Origin: Otis tarda | Lineage: Eukaryota > Chordata > Aves > Otidiformes > Otididae | Direction of reading: 5' to 3' | Assembly: GCA_026413225.1 (NCBI GenBank) | Contig: CM048552.1 | Location: 207,403,553-207,467,552, forward strand | DNA length: 64,000 nt | In this document: positions 1 through 20,100 of the stretch, in pieces | Numbering within the stretch: the first letter of the stretch is position 1 | Layout: every line of letters begins with the position of its first letter | Notes under the pieces: generated by a model | Database searches by the model: none | The model's input: only the letters and a program-made list of their open reading frames with translations | Told to the model about the DNA's origin: nothing | Translations under genes and position numbers: made by a program

Positions 1-3000
1 TTCAGCCTCATTTTTATGGCCCACATTTCAGATCTGGAGCTCAAACACAGTTTATCACTACTTTTACAGTGATGCTGGATCAGGTCCATAAATTTCCAAA
101 GGCAGATCAGCTGTAAGGCATAGATCCAGATCTGAATTTTCTAGAAGCTTGATAAAATCTGAGCCAGGAGCCTACATAGACATGCCACTATTTTTTTTTT
201 TCCTCAGAGAAAGCAGCAGTGTGGCACTGAGAACTGCTATATGCTCTGTTACATCTATTTGAAAGACTTTTATATACTTTGATCCTAATTTTAGCACACC
301 TGTAACTCAAACTCCTGAATAACTTCTGTCTTCTAACTGCTGTTATGGAATTCATTAAACTCCTCCAAAATCTGACTACAAAGCTACATCTATTTTTCCT
401 TCATTTTATGTTCCCTGCCTTCCTCCTTCCGTATATTAGATATATTTGATGATATACCACGCTACTGTGGTTTTATTCTTTATATTATAATTCCTTTTCT
501 CATTGCGTTTCTGAACCTTGAAAACTATCTGGAAGAGATTAATACCATTGTACAAGTAGACTATGTCTCTGCAGCCTTAAGAATAGAAGTAAATTACAAT
601 TAAATCTATTCAGATTGTATAAATTTCTTATTAGATGGATGGATTGGAGGAGTTCCTGCCATGCTTTTCTCTCAGCAGTTCAACTTTCTGTATAGATTCA
701 AATACTCCATATAAGCATGTTTGCAAGTAAAGGAAGTTTTATGCCAGCATTTAATGTGTTTTGCATTTGTAGTGGTTGTGTTTCATTGTAATTTATGACC
801 AAACAAATTGAATTCTGTAGAAGGTGAAAGGACAGTAATGTTGTTAAGAAAATTATGGAAAGAAATAGATATCTATTTACCTACCTTCTCTGAGGATTTA
901 GTGTCACTGTTACTCTTTTTGCTGATTTTACTGAACAGAAGCCAGACCGCCACCAGTGCGTAGGCACCCAAGGATGCAGATCAACCTCTAGTTAGAATTG
1001 CAAGACCTCTGAACATGTCTTGCTCATGTAGGCTTAAATAAATGTAAACCACCAAAGTCAACTGAGTCCTTGAAAAAAATCTTTTGAAAGGCCTCTCTGC
1101 ATTTTAGGACACTGAATTTGGTCCTTCAGTCATTTTCAAATTTAACACTTTAGTGATAATCGTCACTTAAATTGTAACACTGCCAATATTGGCTTTCAGT
1201 TGCAAAGAGTGAAAGTTAGAACTGGTCAAAAGTATTTGGCAAGTGGATTGCACTGGAAGATGTTTTCTTGTCAAATTTGAAAAATGTTTCATAGCAGCAT
1301 GTTGATTCAACAACACACACACACTTTGAAAGAAAGCATTGAAATGAGTCATTTTTTTTGTTTTCTCATTTCAATAACACTGAAGTGTTTTGTTTCAAGT
1401 TCATAATTTGCTTTTACACTGTTTCAGTGTTGTGCTGTGTTTTTCACCTCAGCATCAAAATTACATTTTCCAGTGTTGCCAAATCTCCTATTTTGCCTCA
1501 GAATTTCCTTTTAAGAACAGATAAAATCCAATCTTGAGTTTTTGTATTCATTTTGAGTGGAAAAGGACATTTGAACTACACGAAATTTCCCACAGAGCAA
1601 AAAATATCTTTGTTTGTCAGTCCAGGAGCCTATAAGAAATTAAATTAGGAAAATAAATAGATAAATAAACTATTACATTTGGGTTTTAGCAGAAAAAACC
1701 TTACCAATAACAGATAACTGAAAGTTACCTTTTTTACATTGCTTTAACAGAAGGCTTTGATGACAGATTTTGGAAAAGTTTCCAAAATAAGTCTCTTTCT
1801 CTGTCTTTAAACAATGATGTTAACTTAATTAAGTGTGAACACTATGCTTTGCCTTGGTTCGCATATACAGCCCTTCCTCCATTTCATGACTCCATTGATT
1901 TCTTCACTGAGAAGACATGCATGTTTCTGGGATGACTGACTTGGTGCCATGCCATCCAGAACATGCAGATCCAGGGAAGGTTACTGATGTGTTCCCAAGG
2001 AGCACAACTGTGAGAGCATGGACCCATGACAGATCTAAGAAGTTCTGCATCATAATCCGCAGCAGCCAGGACCTGCTATGTCTTGGTTACAAAGCGCAGC
2101 CTTTTCCCCTGATTGGAAGTATTAACTAAGGCAAAGGGGGAAAAAAAAACCAAACAAACCAAAACAAACAACCAAAAACATTTGCTGATGGGCTTGAACT
2201 TCAACTACTGCCAGCAGAAAGTGAATGTGGGACTATTTACAGGAAAAACTAGAACTCATTTCTGTCAGCCTATTGTCTCTCAAAACAAAAATTAACACAA
2301 AGAATCAATGAAGTCTTTAATGACATATATATGGAAGCTATACAAAAACTAATTTGTGAATTATTCATGGAGAAACATTATGGGATAATTGGAGACTGTA
2401 GGCTATATTTCTGGTTTTCTCTGTGATATTTTCTAGGTTCTTGTTATAAACAATCTTTTGATAATTGAGAAATTTTAAAATAAAAAAGTGAAACCCTGCT
2501 CATTTCCCTTTATATCAATGTTAAATTCATTGCATAGCAATCAAACTGCTCTGCACATTGAAAAAAAATATTCTCCCATATTCTGTTTCATATTTTGTTC
2601 TCTTGTTTCTCCTTGGAGAAGCGAAATAAGAGGGAGACTTCTTGGAATGTAAAGTATTTTCACTGTTCCCTTTAGCCTTTCTCCATTTGCTAAAATTCAA
2701 AGTATTGTCAGCTTTGCAAAAGTTAGAAAGCAGGAAAAGCATATTGAACCACAGTAATTTTGCACTCTTGCACATCCCTGCTTGATGAGGCTTTGTAATG
2801 TCACCAGCTGGCAAATAGAAAAAATTGTATCCCATCTTCCTTGAGGGTAAAAAGTAGGAAAAAAAAATGAGGAATGACAGGTTTTACATAAAAAATAATT
2901 AATTTTATTGATAAATGTTTTCTGTTTATTTACATGCTAAGTACAGGGTGGGAAATGGTGAAATTTCAGAATGTCCTGCAAGATTTGGTTTGGTTTGGTT

Positions 3001-3059
3001 ATTTTTCAGTATCTGGGGGCAGAGAGCGTTGGGAGGGTTATTTGACTTCTCCCCCTCAG

Positions 3060-3215
3060 CTCAGGTTCTGCCAGTGGTCCCCGGGCCGCGCCCACCAGGT
3101 GGCGCCAGAGGCCCGCGTAGGGCGGGGCTGGGCGGGGCCGGACAGGGGCGGGGCCGGCTTACCGGCACTGGGGCTGCCAGCGCCCCCTCCTGCTCCCCAG
3201 GTCGGTGCTCGTAAC
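3060..3215. promoter_or_regulatory. GC-rich island with GC boxes and CTCF-like motifs
   Basis: About 155 bases of very GC-rich, CpG-containing DNA sit abruptly in AT-rich intron. Three Sp1-type GC boxes (GGGCGGGGC or GGGCGGGGCC) lie at about 3120-3128, 3130-3139 and 3146-3155. To their left, CCACCAGGTGGCGCC at 3092-3106 closely fits the CTCF core consensus on the + strand. To their right, AGCGCCCCCTCCTGC at 3179-3193 is a good CTCF-like core on the - strand, so the two motifs point toward each other across the GC boxes. Likely roles are an intronic CTCF site, an enhancer or a minor promoter. No convincing exon follows. The island could also be a GC-rich repeat remnant; function is inferred from motifs only. 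Confidence 0.5.
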
Positions 3216-5307
3216 TGCATTGACCATCTTTAAATCAGTCTGAGAAATGACCCATCGCCAGCTAGAATCACTTTCTTGGTGAAAGAACGCGTTCCTTTTC
3301 CATCATCTAATTGTGTTTTGGAGGAGTAAGAACAAAAAATAACAAATTTGGACCAGGAGTTTAGTGCCAGGCAGTCTCTGCACAGCTAATCACAAGTTCA
3401 AGGCTGCTTTCAGAGCCAGCCCTACCCAGCTCACATTTATCCTCTGTGTAATATTGCGGGAGTGTCCCAAACTGGGTCACTTCCAGCAGCATGGGCAGAA
3501 AATCGTCAGGTTACGATGCTCTGAGTTTACACCATTAGCAGACTCTTCTTCACCTTTGGTATGGTCACAGTCTTGTAATAAAGCTGGCAACATACAGAGA
3601 AACCCAGACATACACATATTTCAGCAGGAAAAAAGCATGCACCTACTCCAGTGGCAGCAAATTCCTAAGCTGATATTTAATGTACTGAACCATATCACAA
3701 AGGCTCACCTGAATCCTGTATACATAGATTCCTAGATGATGTCAAGAATAAACTTTTACATGCTTCTATTTCCCATGAAATCCAGGTTAGTTTTACTTTA
3801 ATTGAAGAGATAGCACAATATCACCTAAAATCTTCAGCCAATAACAAGACCATTGCATTAACGAGAGGAAAAAAAAGGAAGATAATGGGAAGCAGTCCTC
3901 TTTCTGATGAATATTTAGTCTAAAGAAAGATGGCAAATAAAAAACAGTAGAAAGGAAATATTATTAGATGGAAAATTGAAGGACAGATGGGCTATCTGCT
4001 TTGCCAAAGAAGGGAGAGGATTTGTCTATGTAATATTTTGTAGACAGAAATGGCGATGTGACTTCAAATCAGGAACTGCCTCATGATCTCTCAGCTTGGG
4101 AAATAATAGGATAAGCCCTTATTCACTTACCAAAATTACTTGGAGAAAAAAGAATACGGAATAAACAGAACAGAATTGAGGGATCTGCTCACATGTTCTA
4201 ACCGCTGAGATTTCTTCATTTCTCATAGAAATGTTTGATCATTTATGATTGCAAGTGCTCTCCCACTTTCATTGTTAGGTATGATCTGATTCACCCTGCA
4301 TTCTTCCATTGCTTTGTAGATCTTAATTGCAGGGGGCAGAATATTTTATTTCTTAGGTAATTATCATGACACAGTGTTAATATTTATTGGTTCTAAGGTA
4401 CTGCAGTACAGACTTTCTATAATCATTTGGACATAATCACCAAATCCAGCACAGATTCATTAATTGCTTTATATTATTCCAAACAATGGTTACGGGAAAA
4501 TGAGGTACATCCTGAAAAAATGCGCAGTCCTACCACAGAAAAGGTACTTAAGCCTGTCAAAATTGCAATAAGAATTGACTGGAGACCTACAAAATGCAGC
4601 TTTGTACCTGGCCCACACACATTCTCACCTCTATGCCTCCAACTCCTTCTGTCTGTAGCATCCTGGGAATGATGCCAAGTGTGATTGCAAACTCTGTGGG
4701 ATAAGAAAGATTCACAGTTCGGGGGAGGTTTACTCTAAAATGGCTGTAGCCTGGTCCTCTGGTTTGAGCACCCATTTGTGGCTGTGATGCATTAGATGCT
4801 TCCCTGGGGCACTTTATCTGTTTTCGTGTCTTTTGGGTGGAATTTGTTGTGAAACTGTGACACCAAGTCAAAACCAAAGCACAGTGAGCAGGAACGATTT
4901 GGAAATTGGCTTTGAAAGCCCACACCTGAACTGAATTAAAGCATTCATGTGAACATGTCCTGTTTATCTCTACAAACCAATATTAAATGGCATCATACTG
5001 TTTTTTTCACAGTCCACAGGAAAACAAGACATTTTTATTTCATTTTTGTAATTTTTTTTCTTATATGGGAATGTACAATATGAAGAAAACCAGATCTTTT
5101 ATAGATATGAAGTTTTTTACTCTAATAGACAAGAGTTCTACTATGGATGTTATAAACAAGGATATGGGTTACAGTCTCTGGATATTTGTTCTCTGCCCAG
5201 TAATTCTGTAGTAACTCCTCAACTTATTTTAGATTTTTCAATTGTTCTTGATTAAGAGTTTAATCCATAAACTCAGTTCCACTGAACATTACCGACATCA
5301 TCATCAG

Positions 5308-6072
5308 TAAGGTCCTGCACATGGGTCGGGGCAATCCCAGGCACAAATACAGGCTGGGCGGAGAACGGATTGAGAGCAGCCCTGAGGAGAAGGACTTGGG
5401 AGTGCTGGTGGATGAGAAGCTCAACATGATCCGGCAATGTGCACTTGCAGCCCAGAAAACCAACCGGATCCTGTGCTGCATCACAAGAAGCATGGCCAGC
5501 AGGTCAAGGGAGGTGATTCTCCCCCTCTACTCTGCTCTTTTGAGACCTCACCTGCAGTACTGTGTCCACCTCTGAAGCTCCCAACATAAGAAGGATGTGG
5601 ACTAGTTGGAGGGAGTCCAGAGGCAGGCCATGAAGATGATAAGAGGGCTGGAGCACCTCTCCTGTGAGGACAGGCTGAGAGAGTTGGGGCTGTTCAGCCT
5701 GGAAAAGAGAAGGCTCTGGGGAGACCTTATAGCAGTTTTTCAGTACCTAAAGGGGGCTTATAGGAAAGACTGGGAGAAAATCTTCAGCAGGGCCTGTTGC
5801 GAAAGGATGAGGGGTAATGGTTTTTAAATGGAGGGAGGTATATTCAAACTTGATATAAGGAAAAAATTTTTTACACTGAGGGTGGTAGAACACTGGCACA
5901 GGTTGCCCAGAGAGGTGGTGGATGCCCCATCCCTGGAAACACTCACAGCCAGGTTGGACAGGGCTCTGAGCAACCTGATCTGGTTGGAGATGTCCCTGCT
6001 CCTTGCAGGGGGTTGGACTAGATGACCTTTAAATGTCCCTTCCAACCCAAACCATTCTATGATTCTGTGATT
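5308..6072 (+). mobile_element. CR1 LINE fragment (3' end of ORF2 and 3' UTR)
   Basis: This is a 5'-truncated copy of the avian CR1 retrotransposon in + orientation. It starts within the C-terminal part of the ORF2 reverse transcriptase, at wording that reads [28 protein letters not shown] in the frame beginning near 5321 (split here as [10 protein letters not shown], then [13 protein letters not shown]). It continues through the typical LQYCVHL and [20 protein letters not shown] segments and ends in the CR1 tail ATTCTATGATTCTGTG. Several stops and frame changes make it non-functional. No target-site duplication is evident, as is usual for CR1. It retains a segment of about 190 bases that is missing from the longer copy at 25213-27353. 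Confidence 0.93.
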
Positions 6073-8615
6073 AAATTAATTAATGCCACCTCTCCATCTC
6101 ATGGTGAGCCTGTGTCAGGAAAGGTTCTTTACTGAAGACAGCACTTGTGGATGAATTTAAGAATATGTGTTTGAGTTCCAGCAAGAAAAACAGGCACTAA
6201 CACTCAAGTGAAGAATGTGTTTAAGGCTACCTAAATCATACTTGTTGCAGAGATAGATTTACAATGTTTTTACTTTTTTTTTTTTCTGACTGAGAGACTA
6301 CCTTTTAGCTTCAGTATTCAGCCTTCCCTTAAAACCACTCATAGAATCACAGAGGTAAACAGGGTTACTTATACGCTTCAAGCCTGATGTGCCAAAGTAC
6401 TTTGTGAAATGCGTTGAAAGACACTTTCAGACTTAACTTTTTTTTTAACTACTAGCATTTTTAAGACTGTATTACAGTACATTAAAGTGCAAAAATTTTC
6501 TTTTGTCTCAGTTCTTGAGATGTTCCTCGTAACTACGGAATCTTGAGGTACTGCAAACCAACAGTCAGACTTGGCAGGTTGGATTTGCCCCTATATAGCA
6601 AAGTGAGGCAGTTAACATCTCAGGAAATGTTTTCTCCAGCTGCAGGAAGTATATTAAAATTCTTACAACAGTTAATTCCCTCACAACTCCATTGACAATT
6701 GCCAGCAGCTTCTATGAAGAGCTAAGCATCCTCATTACAAATCATCAGGTGAACTGAATGAGGTTGAATGTTTAAAGAAAGTCAGAGTAATAATTCTATA
6801 AAATTGAAGCACAAAACCCAGTGGAGAGCGTTCCTGTAAGAATTAAGTTATTAGATTTTTAAGCAATCATACAGAATAAAGTAGCTCAAATATTGTTTCA
6901 CAGTAAATACTATTGCTGATGCAAATCTGGTTCATTCTAATGGCTACTATAATTAACTGCATGGTTTGTGAGCTGTTAATTTTGAGGATGAATAATTGGT
7001 TAAACCAAGTTTTGTGTATTGCAATGTAATACACTTGTTCAATTTTCCACTTAATTTCAATTAGTATGGGTTTTACATGTACTCCACTGTTGTAGTTTTT
7101 ATGCCTATTATTTTTAACTAGGAAAAAGCAATACCTTGGTAGAACGGCACAAATGAGCAACACTGTACTATTTCTCTATTTCTAAGGTTTCTTTTTTCTT
7201 TTTTTTTTCCCCATTACAGATATTTCGAGCTCCTATCACTTAACTATTCAAAATGTTAATCACTGCTCCTGAGGCTGACTGGAACTGGGAGTGCCAGCTG
7301 CCGCAGGAAACAAATGGGAAAAAGGGATCTCTCGATCCTTTCATTCACTTACTGACCTCTGCACAATGATTTTCAGTTTGAACTATGTATCTTTGCTACC
7401 CTTCCTCATGTTTTCAGTAGTCCATTATGTTTTAGTGATTTTAGAACTGCTTAGTGATGTTCTTGTTCACCACAGAAAAGGTGGGCTTGTAGATGCACCT
7501 ATCTTACGATGGGATCAATGACCAGCTGGAGGTTCTTACTCATCTCCACAAAAGGTTCCTAGGCATCAGACTGGATGCTTGTCTTCTGGGTGGATATTGT
7601 TAAACTAGATGAGTGCCAGGCTCAGAGTCACATATTAGTCTTCATTTCTTTTAAGACAAAAATCATCTGTACATCAGTCTTTTTGTGGTATAAATGACTT
7701 CTCACATTGTGCTGCCCCAGCAGCTCAGAGGGGCAGGTGTAAGCGCCATCCCTGCTGGTATAAGGTCCATCCCCGCTGCTTGCCAGTGCCTCTATGGGAG
7801 GTAAACTCCCACAGAATGGACACAGAGAGAGGGTTATTTGCATTCCCTTTGCTCCTGGCTGCCCATACACAGAACTTCCTAGCTCCTGGGGATTGCTGCT
7901 TGACTGATGAAAGGAGAGCAAATGTTCTAGTAGAGTTCTTTGTTTGTCCTCTCTCCAGAATCAAATCTTTCCAGGCATCTGGAAACACCACTGATGCAAC
8001 TACTTTATCTCTGATTCTTCTCCCCTCCCCAGTATTAAAGATCTGGTGGCTCAAGTGCAGCTGGCAGCTTTGCTGATGACATATGAGGCAGAAAACCTCC
8101 AGTGTATTCTTCCTTAGCTGGACTGGTGCTGCCAACAGAGTGAATCAGTGTCATTAATAACACTGGGTTATAAAAAAAAAAAAGGCCTTCAGGGTGCTGC
8201 TAAATGAATTTTTATTGTGCATTTCACAGAAGCTTAAATAGGGAATAGAAATCCAGACATTATGTTTTAAAAGCTGAACAAAGTAAGGTTAACTAATTGT
8301 GGCTAAACTGTCATTGCCTAACCCAAATGAGCAAACCCTTCACAGACATTTTAATGCATTCATCTGCACTGCATCATTGTCCTCACTTTGGAAACAGAAA
8401 GAAGCAAGAGACATAAAAATACGAGAGTTATTAGCACAGGAACTTTTGGTACAGTAAAAGAGTTGTGCCTGGGTCAATCTGTTTTTACAGGATTAGTTCC
8501 CATGTCTTTGAAACAAATGTGTTGTCTACAAAATGGCTACAGAATAGACTCCGTGTTAGCGTTTACACTTTAACAAAAGATTTCTGGGCTTTGGAGAGAT
8601 TTCTGCAGGAAGGGA

Positions 8616-8651
8616 GAAGTTCCTGGAATACCCCAGGAACTTCTGGGGTAT
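8616..8651. repeat. Two overlapping, mutually exclusive perfect hairpins
   Basis: GAAGTTCCTGG (8616-8626) pairs perfectly with CCAGGAACTTC (8633-8643) across a 6-base loop. ATACCCCAG (8628-8636) pairs perfectly with CTGGGGTAT (8643-8651), also across a 6-base loop. The two stems share bases 8633-8636 and 8643, so only one can form at a time. The element lies about 330 bases upstream of the exon at 8981, in intron. A function is not known; a chance origin through a small inverted duplication is possible. Confidence 0.7.
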
Positions 8652-8952
8652 ATGTATATTGTAATGTTTATGACGCACGCTTTAAAAAACACATGGAAGA
8701 AAAGTAGTTTAAAAAAAACATTTGTGACATGTGAGGTTACACAGAGAAAGGCATCAGTTGGATAGTAGGATGTTTAAAGGGAACCTTTTCTTTCATTCCT
8801 TTTTTTTTTTTTTTAACATGGTCAGCATGTGTACTGGTAAAAGCATCTGCTATGAGCTGTTTAAGACACTTAAAAAGTCTTTCCCCAGTATTGCTAACCA
8901 ACCCCCCAACAAATGTCTGAAGATCTGATGGTATTTCAGCCCCATGCACTAA

Positions 8953-17064
<8,112 letters not shown>

Positions 17065-17191
17065 GTGATCCGTAAAGGAGAAGTGAGTTGCTGTTGGACC
17101 TGTACTCCTTGTAAAGAGAATGAATACGTATTTGATGAATACACATGCAAAGCCTGCCAGCTTGGTTCCTGGCCCAATGACGACCTCACAG
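17065..17191 (+). CDS. GRM5: GRM5 exon: cysteine-rich domain
   Basis: This 127-base exon reads VIRKGEVSCCWTCTPCKENE, then YVFDEYTCKACQLGSWPNDD and LTG. It supplies cysteines three to eight of the nine-cysteine domain (SCCWTCTPC...YTCKAC); the ninth is the first cysteine of the next exon. QLGSWP identifies GRM5, since GRM1 has DLGWWP. In the mature dimer this rigid domain couples the glutamate-binding heads to the transmembrane bundle. The acceptor is GTCTCAG|GTG and the donor is ACAG|GTAAAT. The exon ends after the first base of a Gly codon, completed by GT of the seven-helix exon. Confidence 0.97.
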
Positions 17192-20100
17192 GTAAATGAG
17201 TTGTGGCTGTGCTTATGTTGTCAACGAAAATGTTCATCCACTGAGCTGAAGAAACAAATGACAGATACAAATAAGAATGGGTCAGACTGAACCCAGGGAT
17301 AAAGCTGAAATTTGAACTGAGGCTGGTGTTTGTCTTCTCGCCTCAATCTGATCCAGGAATTGTTGGTGTGATTCAGCTGCTCTCTAAAGACCTTAGTTAC
17401 TTGATCTAGAAATAATAAAAAATAGCCCTAATTTTGTACTCAACCCTGTCCTAACATGTAACTGGCAATGCAAATCTTGTCCTTCTCTAAGCAGGTAGAG
17501 GAACTAAGTCTTTGTCAGAGAAACTATTAAGGGACGTCAAATATTAGACAGTTATTTTCCTCCCAAGTAGACACAGAAGAGTCATGCAATACTTGCTTTT
17601 TTAATTTTAAAAGTTATGAACTAGTTGTTGTAGTTACTACTGCTAAAAGAGTGAATGCTTCAAACAGAGACTTAGGTTTGCCATAGTCCTTTGTCAACCA
17701 GAGTCAGTTAAAATATAGGGCTCATGTACTCCTTGCTATGGCATAGATCTCTATGCTCTTGCAGAATACCAATTCAGTTACTTTAGAGGCAAATTACTCC
17801 AGCACTTGTAACCAACAACCTCTCCTCTTTATGGCTAATAAACAGATGTCAAGTATTCAAATACTCAGAGCACACAGCACTTCAAAAAGCTATTCAAGGA
17901 TCAGGTTCTGATTGTGCCGGTCTCTGTATAGACAAGGGGAGAAAAGACGGGTCTTTTCCAGAAGAGTTCAGAGACCTGTTTTACATATAATTTCTATGGC
18001 TGAGGGGAGAAATGATTGAGATGAAAGAGAGGGAAGACCAAAGAAAAAACATTTTGCTGGATAAATTCATGTAAGTGGAAGTATGTTGGGCAAGGCTTGG
18101 CCTACAGGTAGGTTCATATTTATAAAGTTAATCCTTTCCTGGCAAGGAATGTTGCTTTGCTGTAATATATGAGGTAGGTTGCCTAATTACTGCCAAAATA
18201 TCATTTAGCCATGAAACTGCTGGGGTATTTTTTTCATAAAATATCAAATGCAAAACTTTCCCTGAGAAAAAAAAAAACCTTCTAACTGAAATAACAGGAA
18301 CAGTAATAAAATGGATTTGTGAGTGCTCCTGTGGCCCCATTCCCCCAGCCCTGCCTCCCTAGGCACTCAGCAATCACCCAGCAAAGCCCTCTCACCTCAT
18401 GGAGAGCTTTCTTGTGACAGGAGAAAAAGGGGAGAAAAAGAGACTCTGTCCCACGTGTCGCCTTCCCCCAGAGTACTGAGGGTGAGGTACAAGCTCAGGT
18501 TCACATGCCAGCTGAGCCATCCAGGAGCCTCCAAAACCCACATTGCAGGGACCAGGTCACTGAGCCAGGCTGGTCAGTTTATGAAGGTCAACTGGTACAA
18601 ATAGTCAGCTCTCCAACCAACAGGGGTCTTGTCTGAGATGTGGCAGATCGTAGCTTACCCAATGTAGATCAGCTGGAAAAGAAGCTGCTACAAGTCCATT
18701 AGGAGGCAACTGTGCTGACTTCGTAAACAAGTCCAAACACCGGTGATGGGAAATTCCCATTAACCTAGTGAAGTTTGGGCAATTAGCCTGTAAGCACCAT
18801 ATATAAAGCAAAGTAGAGGGAACAGCCACCAGGATAGCCTTTAGGCTCTATGCTTTGGTCTGCCCCACCCCCTGCCCCATCCCCAGCAACCCCACAGCCT
18901 TGCCATGCCTCAGGCAAGGCATCAGTGTGGGCTTGTGGGAGGATTTACATGAGCTGCTAAATTTTGCAAACCATTCATCTGGCTTTAGACATCCATTTTA
19001 TGCCTTTATAGGGACCAAAGCCAATATACACACAAAGCAACCTCTCGACATCAACGCCAAGCAATGTTCCTCAGGAGATCTAACCCTTGTTCCTCAGTCA
19101 GGCACAAATTCAGCAGGCACTGTTTGGAAACTGAACCCCTTCTTGGCCTCCATGAGCACAGCGGATACAATATGCACTCCTGGTAACAGGACATCCATCA
19201 CCATAGCTTCGCAGCTGTGTAGTCCCCACCTATCTTACTATTCACATGATGGCTGGATCTTGTCTTATTCAGCTTTGTATCAAAACCACATTTTAAAAAG
19301 ATCTATTCTCAGCTTATTTGTACAATATATTGAGCTGTATTTTTAATGATTGTATTTATAGTCCCAACTTTTGCAGCTTGTAAGAAGCCGCCTCTCAGTC
19401 TTGTTTACAGCATAAGACTTAGCAATACATGTGAATTAAAAGTAAGGAGAGGGAGATGTATTTTGTATTCTGGCAAGGAAATTTCCCTTCAGTTTTATGA
19501 AGCATACACCAATCTCCTTGAAATGTCCCTACATCTGATACTGCAGCAGCCTAATTTTCTTTGCTGCTTGATAAAGCCGTGTCTTAGGTAATATCAGCTC
19601 CACAAGGCTACACATATAAAAAAAAGCTCATTGGAATAAGTCTTCCTTGGATGATCACCTTCAGATGAGAATCCTGTAAATGTATCAGCCACACGCCCGA
19701 GATGGCTTTGAGCGTGGAGCTGCACCTCACTGTTTGCCAGAGATCTGAATTTGGATAAAAACATTTTTTTTGAATCCTTTCTTGGCTCACACAACAAAAC
19801 ATTGCTCCATCTTTCTTATGCTCAATGACTAGCATCAGTTTTGTGCCACAAACTTCACTATATAAAATGTGTGATGGCAGGGATGTTGTTCACAGAAAGG
19901 AACAGAGATTAATGCTTTTTTTTTTTTTCAGCCATCTGTGGAGTATCAGAATTCAGATGCAGGAAAGGAGAAGACAGAAGGGATGCAATATGTGTAGGAA
20001 AACAAAGTTATTCCTGGAAAAGAAAAAGACCTTTGAGATCTTAAATACAGAAAGGTATAGGAAGTCCAAAAGTAGTGGGGAAGACAAGTGGGAGGAAGAG

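Noticed and set aside
2915-3214. Open frames of about 99 codons through the GC-rich island
   Set aside because: They are open because the island is poor in A and T, so stops are rare. The wording is Pro/Gly/Arg-rich with no motif, and two overlapping frames are open at once.
6338-6356. CATAGAATCACAGAGG resembling an inverted CR1 tail
   Set aside because: Fewer than 20 matching bases and no adjoining CR1 3' UTR sequence; may be chance or an unassignable remnant.
18855-19346. 163-codon open frame, one of the longest outside GRM5 and CR1
   Set aside because: No domain, no homolog I recognise, no credible ATG or splice context, and it lies in a C-rich intronic patch.
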